DNA of 64,000 bases from Nostocoides sp. F2B08 (GTDB lineage: Bacteria > Actinomycetota > Actinomycetes > Actinomycetales > Dermatophilaceae). The DNA lies in assembly GCF_009184895.1 (NCBI RefSeq), contig NZ_WESE01000003.1, forward strand, positions 434,001-498,000. The letters run 5' to 3'. Position numbers and translations under genes: made by a program. The number at the start of each line of letters is the position of its first letter. The stretch's first letter is position 1. This document shows positions 36,307 through 47,116 of this stretch, piece by piece. The notes beneath the pieces were generated by a model, which saw only the letters and a list, made by a program, of their open reading frames with translations, was not told the origin of the DNA and did not search any database.

Positions 36307-36386
36307 GCGCAGACCCGAGGCAGGTCTGCGCAAGGCAGGGATGAGGGGAACGTGGCCGGTGCCGCTGCAGGGCGGCACCGGTCACG
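36307..36386. terminator. Tandem hairpins between the ScyD-like gene and rfbA
   Basis: First hairpin: GCGCAGACC and GGTCTGCGC (36307-36331, perfect 9 bp, 7-nt loop). Second: 14-bp arms at 36351-36364 and 36373-36386 with one mismatch, core CCGGTGCCG/CGGCACCGG. They lie between convergent genes and likely terminate both. Confidence 0.72.
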
Positions 36387-36421
36387 GCAACGCTCTGGCC
36401 TGTCGCCGCGGCGCGGGAGGG

Positions 36422-38363
<1,942 letters not shown>

Positions 38364-38364
<1 letters not shown>

Positions 38365-39794
38365 TGGCCGAGCTCACGGTCGAACGGACCGCGATCGACG
38401 GCCTGCTCGTCGTCCGGCTACCGGTGCACGGGGACGCTCGCGGCTGGTTCAAGGAGAACTGGCAGCGGGCCAAGTCGGTCCCGCTCGGTGTGCCGGACTT
38501 CGGTCCGGTCCAGGAGAACATGAGCCACAACGTCGAGCCGGGCGTCACGCGCGGATTCCACGCCGAGCCGTGGGACAAGTACGTGTCCGTGGCGGCCGGT
38601 CGGGTTTTCGGCGCCTGGGTCGACCTTCGCGAGGGAGACGGCTTCGGCACCCTCGTGACGACCGAGATCGATCCGGGCCTGGCGGTCTTCGTGCCGCGCG
38701 GCGTCGCGAACGCCTACCAGGCTCTGGACCCGGACTCCACGTATGCCTACCTCGTCAACGACCACTGGTCACCCGAGGCGCGCGACCGCTACACCTTCGT
38801 CAACCTCGCCGACGAGACGATCGCCTGCCCGTGGCCGATTCCGCTGAGCGAGGCCACGCTCTCGGAGGCCGACGAGAACCACCCGCGCCTCGACGCCATC
38901 ACGCCGCTCCCCCGGCACGGTCGGACGATCGTCGTCGGAGGCGACGGCCAGCTCGGCCGCGCGCTGCGCGCGGTCTTCCCCGAGGCCGAGTTCCTGTCGC
39001 GCTCCGAGCTCGACATCGCCAGCGCCGAGTCCGTCGCTGCCTTCGACTTCGACCACGTGGACACGATCGTCAACGCAGCGGCGTGGACCGCGGTCGATGC
39101 CGCCGAGACCCCGGAAGGCCGAGTCGGCTGCTGGCGGACGAACGTCGAGGGCGTTGGCCGCCTCGTCGAGGTCGCCCGTCGCCATCGCGCGACGCTGGTG
39201 CATGTCTCGAGCGACTACGTCTTCGACGGCACCCGGGAGGTGCACAGCGAGGACGAGCCGTTTTCACCGCTCGGCGTCTATGGCGCCTCGAAGGCCGCCG
39301 GTGACGCCCTCGTCGCCACGTGGGAGCGGCACTACATCGTGAGGACGAGCTGGGTGATCGGCGAGGGGCCGAACTTCGTGCGCACCATGGTCGACCTCGC
39401 CCGTCGCGGCATCAGCCCGACCGTCGTGGACGACCAGTATGGGCGGCTCACCTTCGCCGACGACCTCGCCGACGCCATCGCACACCTCGTCCGGACATCG
39501 GCGAACTTCGGCTCCTACAACGTCACCAACGACGGTCCGACACAGTCGTGGTTCGACATCGCCGCGCGGATTTTCGAGCTCGTGGGCGCCGAGGGTTCGG
39601 TCTCCCCCGTGTCGACCGAGGAGTACGCGTCCGGGAAGAGCCTCGCTCCGCGCCCGAGGCACAGCACCCTCGAGTTGGACAAGATCAGGTCGGCTGGCCT
39701 GGTGGCATCGCCGATGAGCCCGCGCCTCACCGAGTACGTCGGAGGCTTGCTGCGACCCTGGGGCATTACCCTGGGACATTCGTCACAGCCCTGA
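38364..39794 (+). CDS. Fused dTDP-4-keto-rhamnose 3,5-epimerase / reductase (RmlC-RmlD)
   Basis: A 476-residue fusion. Residues about 1-185 form the RmlC cupin (RGWFKENWQRAKSVPLGVPD, GVTRGFHAEPWDKYV); residues about 190-476 form the RmlD reductase (IVVGGDGQLGRALRAVFPE, SSDYVFDG, YGASKAAGD). The fusion supplies the last two steps to dTDP-L-rhamnose and is a known form in several Micrococcales. In place of the usual active-site His of RmlC, RGFHAEPWDKY retains the key His. It ends 12 nt inside the convergent glycosyltransferase gene. Confidence 0.92.
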
Positions 39795-41471
39795 GCTGAG
39801 GTCGACACCGTACCGCTCACGCACATGTTGGATGATTAGCGGTCTCTGGTCCGCGAACCGAGGATGGGTGAAGAGCCGACGTTTGACGAAGGGGAAGCCG
39901 GCGTCCAGCAGTTCGTGCCAGCACAAAGAGGGATTGAACCCCGGGCCCACCCCGAATGAGGCGTGGTCCCACCCCCACCCTGTGCGGATCGACGCCGCAG
40001 CCAACGTCCGGGTGAGCCCGTGCTCGTAGGCTCTCACCAGGTCGATCCGGTCTCTTGTGCGCGGCAGCGTCGTGAAGAAGTCGCGCACGGGCGGCAGGCT
40101 CAGGGCGCCGTCATTGAACAGGAGGAAGTAGCTCTGCAGGTGCTCCGCCCCCGTGACTCCACGTGTTGCCGCCCACACCTGGGCGCGGCTGGCCTCAGCG
40201 CGGTCCAACGTCGCGCGCAGACCGGGGCTGTCGGAAGGCAGCGGCCCGATGACGGAGTCGTTCGTCAGGAGCACGTGCCCGGCTTGGGTGAGAGCGGGGT
40301 GGGCATCCAGCGCCGCAGCCCACGCCCCGAAGTCGTACTTGGCGTTGGCACGCGAGACGATGGCCACACCGTGAGGCACTGCGTCAGGTGCCGTGACTGC
40401 TGATCCCCGCTCGCGTGAGCAGACGAGCAGGCAGGGGTATCCAGCGGCGGCCAGAGCACCGGCCATCACCAGGGCCCATGGACGGACCCGGTCCTCATGC
40501 GAGAACTCGGCTAGCACGGCGATTCGGTCTCCGCTGACCACCGAGTCGGGATCCCCCGCCACGACGTGCAGCCCGGCTGTCCCACGGCGACGAGCCCGCA
40601 AGTCCGCAGCCGAGTTGACTGCCCCTTGAGCCATCCACGAGGCGGACCGAATAGAACGCAGCGCCGGGATCGCGAGCGCACCCCTTCTGGGGTCACGCAT
40701 GATGTTCCGACCCAGCCTGCGAAAGTCACCCCGGCGGGCTTTGAGGAGTGCTGCTCCAGACAGCTCCTGGTCATAGGCAAGGTCGATGTCGAACCTGTCC
40801 GCCACCACCTTCGGATGGACCCGCCGCGACGTGATCATCTCCGCGCGCCCAGCCTCGTGGACAACATCGATCCACATCGGCCTGCTGATGCGGCGCTGCG
40901 GCACATCGTCCTCGGCGGTCACCCCGACGACCGTTGTCGGCGGGACGCCTTCCGCGCGAGCCTCGATGAGTGAACGCACGGGCGCGCTGTCGTCGCGGGC
41001 TGCGAAGACACCTCCGGTGCGATCGATAATCAGACCTTCGGGAAAAGTGATGAGCAGCCGCTCCTCTCGCCCCAACTCGGCACGCACGGTGGCCAGGCAG
41101 TCCCGAGCCATTGCATCGTCGCTGTCCAGGACCGTCGTGATGAGGTACGGGGAGTGGGCTCGGCCCGCCACGACGTCCGCGACCGACATCGCGTTGAACG
41201 GTCGGTGCCCCCAGACGGGAGTGAAGGCGCCAGCCGCGATGCGCTCGACCTCCTGTCGGAAGTCGGGCTCACACCGATCGTCGAACCAGACGAGCCACGT
41301 GAAGTCCGCGCCGCGCTGCCCGGACACCGACGGGAGACACGCGTCGAAGAAGAAGCCCAGCCGATACCAGAGCAACTCGGCATCGGGCGCAGGGACGCTC
41401 TCCGCTCGTGGGGCGCTGAAGTTCGTCAGCACCACGTGGTCGACAACACGCGTCGTCTCTTCGGTCCCCAC
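39783..41471 (-). CDS. Two-domain rhamnan-type glycosyltransferase
   Basis: A 562-residue protein. The N-terminal ~270 residues resemble putative rhamnosyltransferases (DFTWLVWFDDRCEPDFR and TTVLDSDDAMARD, the DxDD metal site). The C-terminal ~230 residues resemble RgpF-type rhamnan synthesis domains (VAILARANAKYDFGAW-like, here ANAKYDFGAWAAAL, then LLTNDSVIGP). Such proteins build rhamnose-rich wall polysaccharides, which fits the adjacent dTDP-rhamnose genes. The GTG at 41471 is the only start near the first strand. Its 3' end overlaps the rmlCD gene by 12 nt. The acceptor is unknown. Confidence 0.8.
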   Translation of the reverse strand: MGTEETTRVVDHVVLTNFSAPRAESVPAPDAELLWYRLGFFFDACLPSVSGQRGADFTWLVWFDDRCEPDFRQEVERIAAGAFTPVWGHRPFNAMSVADVVAGRAHSPYLITTVLDSDDAMARDCLATVRAELGREERLLITFPEGLIIDRTGGVFAARDDSAPVRSLIEARAEGVPPTTVVGVTAEDDVPQRRISRPMWIDVVHEAGRAEMITSRRVHPKVVADRFDIDLAYDQELSGAALLKARRGDFRRLGRNIMRDPRRGALAIPALRSIRSASWMAQGAVNSAADLRARRRGTAGLHVVAGDPDSVVSGDRIAVLAEFSHEDRVRPWALVMAGALAAAGYPCLLVCSRERGSAVTAPDAVPHGVAIVSRANAKYDFGAWAAALDAHPALTQAGHVLLTNDSVIGPLPSDSPGLRATLDRAEASRAQVWAATRGVTGAEHLQSYFLLFNDGALSLPPVRDFFTTLPRTRDRIDLVRAYEHGLTRTLAAASIRTGWGWDHASFGVGPGFNPSLCWHELLDAGFPFVKRRLFTHPRFADQRPLIIQHVRERYGVDLSSGL

Positions 41472-41475
41472 CCCC

Positions 41476-41715
41476 GCTCAGCGCCCCTGGAAGTCCGGCT
41501 TCCGCTTGTCGACCCGAGCCCGGACGCCCTCCTCGACATCCTCGCTCTCCCAGACCGCGGCGAAGTCGTCGTCGAGGTCCTCCGCCCACGGCCGAGGCGG
41601 GAACATGGATTCAAGAACCCGCTTGGAGTAGGCGAGCGTCAAGGGAGCCGCCGTTGCGAGGTCCTCAGCCCACTCCATGGCGTCGTGGACCCATCCCAGC
41701 CGGTCGACGAGTCCC
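41476..41715 (-). pseudogene. Duplicated 3' fragment of the enoyl-CoA hydratase gene
   Basis: 240 nt aligned without gaps to 42501-42740, the 3' end of the intact hydratase gene, with about 23 differences (near 90% identity). It encodes the last ~78 residues from GLVDRL to RKPDFQGR. It has no start of its own; the frame continues upstream into unrelated sequence to an ATG at 41885. It sits directly upstream of the glycosyltransferase gene. The two copies bracket a 785-nt segment containing a Tat-secreted protein gene, as in insertion with duplication of a gene end. Confidence 0.85.
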
Positions 41716-41857
41716 CCAGACGTTCGCCACCGATGCCTCCGGCTCGCAGCCACCAGTCCGAGAGGGAGAGGAACCAATGTGACCCCGTGCCGAATGGTCG
41801 AAACGGGTCCACACAGAGAGACTTGAACGTGGGGTTGGGCTACCGCTGGAGCGCGCC

Positions 41858-42346
41858 TCAGGCAGGCGGAGGAGGTGGCTGGCAAGCAGCGTCGGTGTTG
41901 CCGCTGGGGATGTTGCCGCTCTGCAACGGAACCGGAGCCGCTGCGGGCACCCCACCCACCGAGTAGAAGACCAGCAGATTAACAGTGCAGTTCGATACGT
42001 CGAGGAGGTAGACCGTGACCGAACCGCCTTCGGTGGTGCACTGATCCCCGTCGAATACGACGTCTGAAATGGTGCCGTTGTTCCCAAGCGTCACGTTGTC
42101 GATGCAGATCTCCGTCGTCGCGCCGACGCAGTTGCCCGTGTCAGTGATGTCGATGACGAGCTTCATGTTCTTAATGGGTCCGTTGCAACACTTGAACGAC
42201 TGCTCGATGTCCACCGTGAACTGGGGGATGCACGCTGAGGCTGCCATCGCTGGGGCCGCGGCAATGATCGGAAGGGCGGGCACAGACCACGCGGCACCCT
42301 TAGTGAGGGTACGTCGCGAGATGCTTCGCGGTTCTGACGTTGGCAT
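41858..42346 (-). CDS. Small Tat-exported Cys-containing protein
   Basis: A 162-residue protein with a twin-arginine signal (SRRTLTKGAAW near residue 10, hydrophobic core to AMAAS about 36). The mature part is about 125 residues, acidic, beta-rich in appearance, with eight Cys including a CC pair, and ends in a Pro run. No family recognised. Codon use is less GC-rich than its neighbours, and the flanks at 42347-42500 are AT-richer. Together with the flanking duplicated hydratase ends this suggests recent acquisition. Possibly a surface or pilus-like component; this is a guess. Confidence 0.72.
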   Translation of the reverse strand: MPTSEPRSISRRTLTKGAAWSVPALPIIAAAPAMAASACIPQFTVDIEQSFKCCNGPIKNMKLVIDITDTGNCVGATTEICIDNVTLGNNGTISDVVFDGDQCTTEGGSVTVYLLDVSNCTVNLLVFYSVGGVPAAAPVPLQSGNIPSGNTDAACQPPPPPA

Positions 42347-42500
42347 AATCCTGGCTTCTCCTTTAAGAATCCCCTACGGTCACGCACAATGTAGCAGCAG
42401 CTGTCAGCCTCCGCAGACAGGTCCGACCGTTTGGCCCGAAAGTAGCACGTCCGGCGCCGACGACGAGCGCTTGGCCGGTACCTCAGCACAACCAAGTGAC

Positions 42501-42740
42501 GCTCAGCGCCCCTGGAAGTCTGGCTTCCGCTTCTCGAGTCGAGCGCGAACGCCCTCTTCGACGTCCTCGCTCTCCCAGACCGCGGCGAAGTCGTCGTCGA
42601 GGTCCTCCGCCCACGGCCGAGGCTCGAACATCGATTCCAGCACACGCTTCGAGTAGGCGAGCGTCAAAGGAGCCGCGGTCGCCAGGTCTTCCGCCCACTC
42701 CATGGCGTCGTGGACCGAGCCCAGCCGGTCGACGAGTCCC
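42501..42740. repeat. 240-bp direct repeat, copy within the intact hydratase gene
   Basis: The 3' end of the intact enoyl-CoA hydratase gene, repeated at 41476-41715. Both repeats begin GCTCAGCGCCCCTGGAAGT and end CGACGAGTCCC, with no insertions or deletions between them. Confidence 0.9.
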
Positions 42741-43231
42741 CGGTCGTAGGCCCGACGGTCGTCGAGCTGCTCGCACCCGAGCAGAATGGCACGCGCTGCG
42801 CCTCCCCCGGCGATGAGCGCCAACCGCCGGATCGTCCAGGGATCGACGGCGAGACCGTTGCGCGCCGTCGGGATGGCGAACTTCGCCGAGGGCGCCGCGA
42901 CGCGCAGGTCGCAGGCGATGGCCACCTGGGTGCCGGCCCCGATGGCGGGGCCGTTTACCGCGGCGATGACCGGCATCGGCGCAGACGAGATGGCATCGAG
43001 GGTGACGTAGAGGGCGTCGCGGAACCCGGGGCCGTACACCCCGCCCAGGTCGGCCCCGGAGCAGAACGAGCTGCCCGCTCCGGTGATGACCATGGCTCGC
43101 ACGCCCTCGCCCACGAGGGCGTCGACCGCGTCGCGCAGGTCCTCCACGTGCTCGAGGTCGAGCGCATTGCGTCGCTCGTGCCGGTCGATCGTCACGACGC
43201 CGACGCGACCCCGCACCTCGGAGAGGATCAT
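42503..43231 (-). CDS. Enoyl-CoA hydratase/isomerase family protein
   Basis: A 242-residue crotonase-fold enzyme. It has the N-terminal strand VGVVTIDRHERRNALD, the oxyanion-hole region SSFCSGADLGG (residues 60-75), and AVNGPAIGAGTQVAIACDLR. The classical catalytic Glu pair is not obvious, so it may be an isomerase or atypical hydratase. The ATG at 43231 overlaps the stop of the SMP-30-like gene by 4 nt. Its 3' third is duplicated downstream. Substrate unknown. Confidence 0.85.
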   Translation of the reverse strand: MILSEVRGRVGVVTIDRHERRNALDLEHVEDLRDAVDALVGEGVRAMVITGAGSSFCSGADLGGVYGPGFRDALYVTLDAISSAPMPVIAAVNGPAIGAGTQVAIACDLRVAAPSAKFAIPTARNGLAVDPWTIRRLALIAGGGAARAILLGCEQLDDRRAYDRGLVDRLGSVHDAMEWAEDLATAAPLTLAYSKRVLESMFEPRPWAEDLDDDFAAVWESEDVEEGVRARLEKRKPDFQGR

Positions 43232-44148
43232 GCGGCACCGCCGGCCACGCTCATCACCGCGATCGAGGTCTCGACGAGCGACCCCAGCCAGACACGCCCA
43301 TCGTGCTCCCGAACACCGGTCACCATGTGCCATTCAGCGGCATCCGCCGAGAGGTCGTGGACGAGACGACCGGTGGAGTCGTACGCCTGCACCCGCACCG
43401 TCCGCTTCGGTGCCGGCTTGACCGCCTCAGGGAGCCGCAGCACGGCGGGTCGCAGACGCGCTCCGCGTCCCTGGAGGAAGCTCAAGGTCGCATCCGGCGG
43501 CGAGGCGATCGCGACCCACACCAGGCCGTCCGAGCCGAGCGCGATGTTGTCCGGGTATCCCGGGAGTTCGGTGATCGCTGCCAGCTCGCGTCCGTCGGCG
43601 GTCAGTCGCCGGATCCGGCGCAGGGCGAGCTCGGCGACCCATACCTGGGAGCCGTCCGCAGTCAGCGCCACACCGTTGGCGAAGCCGACTCCGTCGAGGA
43701 CAGTGTCGACCTGCCCATCGGGTCGACGTCGAAGCAGCCGGCCGCTCATCGTGTGCATGATGAGGTCCGACTTCCAGTCCTCGACGGTGTAGTGCCGCGT
43801 GCTGTCGCTGAAGTAGATGGTCCCGTCCTCCGCCACGGCAGCGTTGTTCGTGAAGCGCAGCGCCTGACCGTCGACGGTTGTCACGAGCGCCTCGATGGCG
43901 CCACCCCGGGTCTCCACCGCCAGGAGACCGGCATGGGCGTCGCAGACGAGCAGCCGCCCGTCAGTGAGCCACTCGAGCCCGAGCGGCCGCCCACCGGTCT
44001 GGGTGATCCGTTCGATCACGGATCCGTCGGTGGCCACGGACCAGATGGACCCGTCGTTCGTCCCGGTCAGCACCCGGTCGCCATCCGCGGTCAGCAGCAC
44101 GTCCTCCGGTCCGATGCCCGGGACACCGAATCTCTCGAGCGCTCGCAT
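43228..44148 (-). CDS. SMP-30/strictosidine-synthase-like beta-propeller protein
   Basis: A 306-residue propeller protein of the SMP-30/gluconolactonase/LRE or strictosidine-synthase-like group. Typical blades are GPEDVLLTADGDRVLTG, FTNNAAVAEDGTIYFSDSTR and LPGYPDNIALGSDGLVWVAI. No signal peptide. These are mostly lactonases or esterases; the substrate is unknown. Coupled to the hydratase gene by ATGA overlap and ending 3 nt after the dapB stop region, so possibly part of one minus-strand operon. Confidence 0.8.
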   Translation of the reverse strand: MRALERFGVPGIGPEDVLLTADGDRVLTGTNDGSIWSVATDGSVIERITQTGGRPLGLEWLTDGRLLVCDAHAGLLAVETRGGAIEALVTTVDGQALRFTNNAAVAEDGTIYFSDSTRHYTVEDWKSDLIMHTMSGRLLRRRPDGQVDTVLDGVGFANGVALTADGSQVWVAELALRRIRRLTADGRELAAITELPGYPDNIALGSDGLVWVAIASPPDATLSFLQGRGARLRPAVLRLPEAVKPAPKRTVRVQAYDSTGRLVHDLSADAAEWHMVTGVREHDGRVWLGSLVETSIAVMSVAGGAA

Positions 44149-44151
44149 GGC

Positions 44152-44904
44152 TCAGTCACCCAGTCCGAGGTAGTGCTCGAGACCAACCGTGAGGCCCGGA
44201 TGGTCGGCCACCTGCCGGACCGCCTCTATCACTCCGGGCATGAACGAGACCCGGTCGAAGGAGTCGTGCCGGATCGTCAGCTGCTCCCCCGCGGTGCCGA
44301 ACAGGACCTCCTGGTGGGCCACGAGCCCGCGAAGGCGCACGCTGTGCACGTGCACGCCCTCGACCGTCGCGCCTCTGGCGCCATCAGGATCGTGCGCAGT
44401 GGCGTCCGGAACCGGTCCCATGTCGTATGCGGTTCTCGCCTCCCCGATCAACCGCGCTGTCCGCGCCGCCGTCCCCGACGGGGCATCGACCTTGTTCGGG
44501 TGGTGCAGCTCGATGATCTCGACCGACTCGTAGAACCGAGCGGCCTTCGCGGCAAAGGCCATCATGAGGATCGCGCCGATCGCGAAGTTCGGCGCGATGA
44601 GCACTCCGACCCCGGGCCGCTCGGCGAGGGCGGACTCGAGCTCGGCGAGGCGCGCGTCGTCCCAGCCGGTGGTGCCGACGACCACGTGCACTCCCTCGCC
44701 AACGCAGTGCAGCACGTTGCCCAGGGAGGCGTCGGGGACGGAGAACTCGACGACGACATCGGCGCCGGCGAGATCCCCGAGCTCGTCGCCCTGGTCGTAC
44801 CGGCCGACAAGCCTGAGACCCTCGGCGGCCTCGACTGCCCGACAGACCTCCGAACCCATCTTTCCGGCTGCTCCGATGACGGCGACGGCGATCTCTGCGC
44901 TCAC
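44152..44904 (-). CDS. dapB: 4-hydroxy-tetrahydrodipicolinate reductase
   Basis: A 250-residue NAD(P)H-dependent reductase, second step of the lysine/diaminopimelate branch after DapA. Rossmann motif VIGAAGKMGSEVCRAVEAA (residues 9-27), substrate site ELHHPNKVDAPSGTA (about 140-155) and the C-terminal FMPGVIEAVRQVADHPGLTV are all present. The size is standard. The neighbouring M16 peptidase often found near dapB in actinobacteria is absent. Confidence 0.95.
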   Translation of the reverse strand: MSAEIAVAVIGAAGKMGSEVCRAVEAAEGLRLVGRYDQGDELGDLAGADVVVEFSVPDASLGNVLHCVGEGVHVVVGTTGWDDARLAELESALAERPGVGVLIAPNFAIGAILMMAFAAKAARFYESVEIIELHHPNKVDAPSGTAARTARLIGEARTAYDMGPVPDATAHDPDGARGATVEGVHVHSVRLRGLVAHQEVLFGTAGEQLTIRHDSFDRVSFMPGVIEAVRQVADHPGLTVGLEHYLGLGD

Positions 44905-44945
44905 GCTCGCCAGCCTATCCAGGCCGGGAGCGATACTTGCGGGCG

Positions 44946-45140
44946 TTACGACGTCGGGCGAGGTTCATCTGACTCGTCAAGCATCTCCAGTGCCGCCGCC
45001 ACGTCGTCGACGTCGACCTTGAGACCAAGATGATGCGTTCGAGGCACAAGCCGAGGGTGGGTCGTGCGCTGTTCAAGTTCGACCCGATTAGCGACTGCTT
45101 CTTGTCGGGCGGGATCCGCCTCTCGCTGCTGCCTCCCCAT
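44946..45140 (-). CDS. Doubtful short ORF in a 307-nt gap
   Basis: The stretch 44905-45211 between dapB and the next SMP-30-like gene has no convincing gene. One 64-residue frame (ending LKVDVDDVAAALEMLDE) looks protein-like at its C-terminus and could be the remnant of a longer gene, but I recognise no family and no ribosome site. Treat as hypothetical or as degraded coding DNA. Confidence 0.25.
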   Translation of the reverse strand: MGRQQREADPARQEAVANRVELEQRTTHPRLVPRTHHLGLKVDVDDVAAALEMLDESDEPRPTS

Positions 45141-45211
45141 CTCGCCAGGATAGAGCGCCGTTCACGGACCTCACGACAACTTCCGGTAGACCCGCGGACG
45201 GAAGAAGCGGG

Positions 45212-46075
45212 CTATACCTCGGCCGCCTCGATCCGGCCGTGCCGCTGACCGTCGACGACCGACGGCTCACTCGACGGGGCGGTCATCGCATACAGCGTCC
45301 GACCCCTCTCCCCGCCCATGGCGCACGCATAGGCGATCTGGCTGGTCTCCACCGAACCGGTCACCTCGCCGCCCTCGGCGAACCGCAGGACGGTCGGCGT
45401 CAGCGCGGTCGCGACCCAGATCCCGCCGTCGGGGTCCGCGCAGATGCCGTCGGGGGCGGCCATCTGCTCGGCGGTCGAGGCGAAGACACGGCGGTTCGAC
45501 AGGCTGCCGTCCTCGGCGACGTCGAACGCGGTCAGCTGCATCCGCAGCGTCTCGGCGAGCACGAGCGTGCGTCCGTCGTCGATGAGCGCCATACCATTCG
45601 GGAAGCGCACCGACTCGGCCGCGACGTCGACCGTCCCGTCCGGGTGCACGAGCGCCAGGCTCGTGGCACCGGCGGTCTCGTCGGCGAGGATCGTCGGGAT
45701 CTCACGCTGGGCCATGTCGGCGTGGAGGTCGTAGCCGAAGTTGCCCACGTAGGCCCTTCCCTGACAGTCACACAGAAGGTCGTTGACGTGGAAACCCGCG
45801 AGGCTGCTCAGGTCGGCATGCTCGACGAGGCTTCCGTCCGGCTCGAGTCGCAGCACCTTGCGGTCGGTCATGCTCGAGACGATGAGCCGGCCGTCGGGAA
45901 GCCACCCGAGCCCGGACGGCTGTCCGGGCACGTCGACCACCTTGGTCTCGACCCCGTCGGGGTCGAGGGTGAAGACGCCGTGCCTGTAGAAGTCGGAGAA
46001 CCAAAGCCGCCCGTCCCGCCTCCGCGGCCCCTCTCCGAACGCCAATCCCTCGTGAATCACCTCTGCGGTCGTCAT
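45212..46075 (-). CDS. SMP-30/gluconolactonase-family protein
   Basis: A 287-residue beta-propeller hydrolase-like protein of the SMP-30/gluconolactonase family. Metal-ligand regions typical of the family are FGEGPRRRDGRLWFSDF (first Glu), SGLGWLPDGRLIVSSM and PNGMALIDDGRTLVLAET, with a later APDGICADPDGGIWVA. Likely a calcium- or zinc-dependent lactonase of unknown substrate. The ATG at 46075 has GGAG upstream. It is a distant relative of the protein at 43228 and stands alone between dapB and the GT2 gene. Confidence 0.85.
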   Translation of the reverse strand: MTTAEVIHEGLAFGEGPRRRDGRLWFSDFYRHGVFTLDPDGVETKVVDVPGQPSGLGWLPDGRLIVSSMTDRKVLRLEPDGSLVEHADLSSLAGFHVNDLLCDCQGRAYVGNFGYDLHADMAQREIPTILADETAGATSLALVHPDGTVDVAAESVRFPNGMALIDDGRTLVLAETLRMQLTAFDVAEDGSLSNRRVFASTAEQMAAPDGICADPDGGIWVATALTPTVLRFAEGGEVTGSVETSQIAYACAMGGERGRTLYAMTAPSSEPSVVDGQRHGRIEAAEV

Positions 46076-46098
46076 GCGCACTCCTTCGTGGCTCGGGA

Positions 46099-46989
46099 TC
46101 AGGTGTCGTCCGAACGGCCCGCGGTCGGGGACCATTTGCGACCCAGATAGGTCAGGTCGTCGGCGACGTCCTCACGGTATCGGGCGTACGAGGCGTCGAA
46201 GGGGGTCTGCGCGTGGTAGGCGAGCACCCGGTCGTGCTGGACGGTGACGAGCCGGCCGCTCGCCCGGCTGAAGAAGTCGCGGTGGTCGACCATCCGCAGC
46301 CGCTCGTCCCAGCCCACCGCGCGCACGGCCTCCGTCCTCCCCAGGTACACCTGGGCCACCTTGCCGACCACGGGCAGCTCGTCGATCACCGTCCCCAGCG
46401 GTATGCGCGGCTCACCCGCCCCGGCGAAGAGCGGACTCGTGCTCCGGTCGACGAGCTTGCGCACCGGCAGGTCGACGAGGGCGACCCCGACGATGTCGAC
46501 CTGCGGGTTGTGGTCGAGGTAGTCCATCAGGACGGCAAGATCGGTCAGCGCGGTGAGGACGATGTCGTCGTCGCAAACGAAGACGAACTCGGTCTCCACA
46601 GCAGCCAGAGCGGCGTTACGCCCCACTGCTACTCCGGAGTTGAACGGCAGCGCAATGACGTCGACCCAAGGGCCCGAGGGGCCGACCGGCTGCCGCGAGT
46701 CGTCGGCGACGACGATCCGACCATCGAACACGCGCCTGGCCGAACGGAGGAACCGCCGGATCATCGCCGGCCGCTCGAAGGTCTTGACCGCGATGGTCAC
46801 CCGCTCGGCGACCTCCTGCCGGTCAGCGGCCGTTCGGCTCGGCGCTCGCCGAGCGTCGACCACCCGCACGAGCCCAAGGTTGGCCGCGGTCACGAGCCGG
46901 TATGCGCCACGCACCGGCGCCGCATACGGAGACCGCATCGCCTGCTTGACCCGGTCAGGTCGAAGGCTCGATGGCAGTCTGATCGGCAC
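46099..46989 (-). CDS. GT2-type glycosyltransferase
   Basis: A 296-residue cytoplasmic glycosyltransferase with a GT-A fold: VTIAVKTFERPAMIRRFLRS at about residue 64, FNSGVAVGRNAALAAVETEF, and the metal-binding VFVCDDDIVL near 140. The N-terminal ~55 residues are basic and may contact the membrane. Not adjacent to the rhamnose genes but 5 kb away; it may act on the same surface polymer. Acceptor and donor unknown. Confidence 0.82.
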   Translation of the reverse strand: MPIRLPSSLRPDRVKQAMRSPYAAPVRGAYRLVTAANLGLVRVVDARRAPSRTAADRQEVAERVTIAVKTFERPAMIRRFLRSARRVFDGRIVVADDSRQPVGPSGPWVDVIALPFNSGVAVGRNAALAAVETEFVFVCDDDIVLTALTDLAVLMDYLDHNPQVDIVGVALVDLPVRKLVDRSTSPLFAGAGEPRIPLGTVIDELPVVGKVAQVYLGRTEAVRAVGWDERLRMVDHRDFFSRASGRLVTVQHDRVLAYHAQTPFDASYARYREDVADDLTYLGRKWSPTAGRSDDT

Positions 46990-47050
46990 CCGGTCAGCCT
47001 ACGGGTCGGACCGATCCATGAGCCGGCCGATCGGAACCGCCACATAGACA

Positions 47051-47096
47051 AGTGGAGGTGCCTTCGCCCGGAAACCCGGGCGATGACACCTCCACT
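47051..47096. terminator. Two-tier hairpin downstream of pnp
   Basis: Outer arms AGTGGAGGTG and CACCTCCACT (perfect 10 bp) enclose an inner stem TCGCCCGG-AAAC-CCGGGCGA (8 bp). It begins 20 nt past the pnp stop, a strong candidate terminator for the pnp transcript. Confidence 0.8.
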
Positions 47097-47116
47097 CGAG
47101 TCGGGAAGCTCAGCGA

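Noticed and set aside
44946-45140. Antitoxin-like small protein
   Set aside because: Only the C-terminal half looks protein-like and no family could be named; kept only as a doubtful frame.
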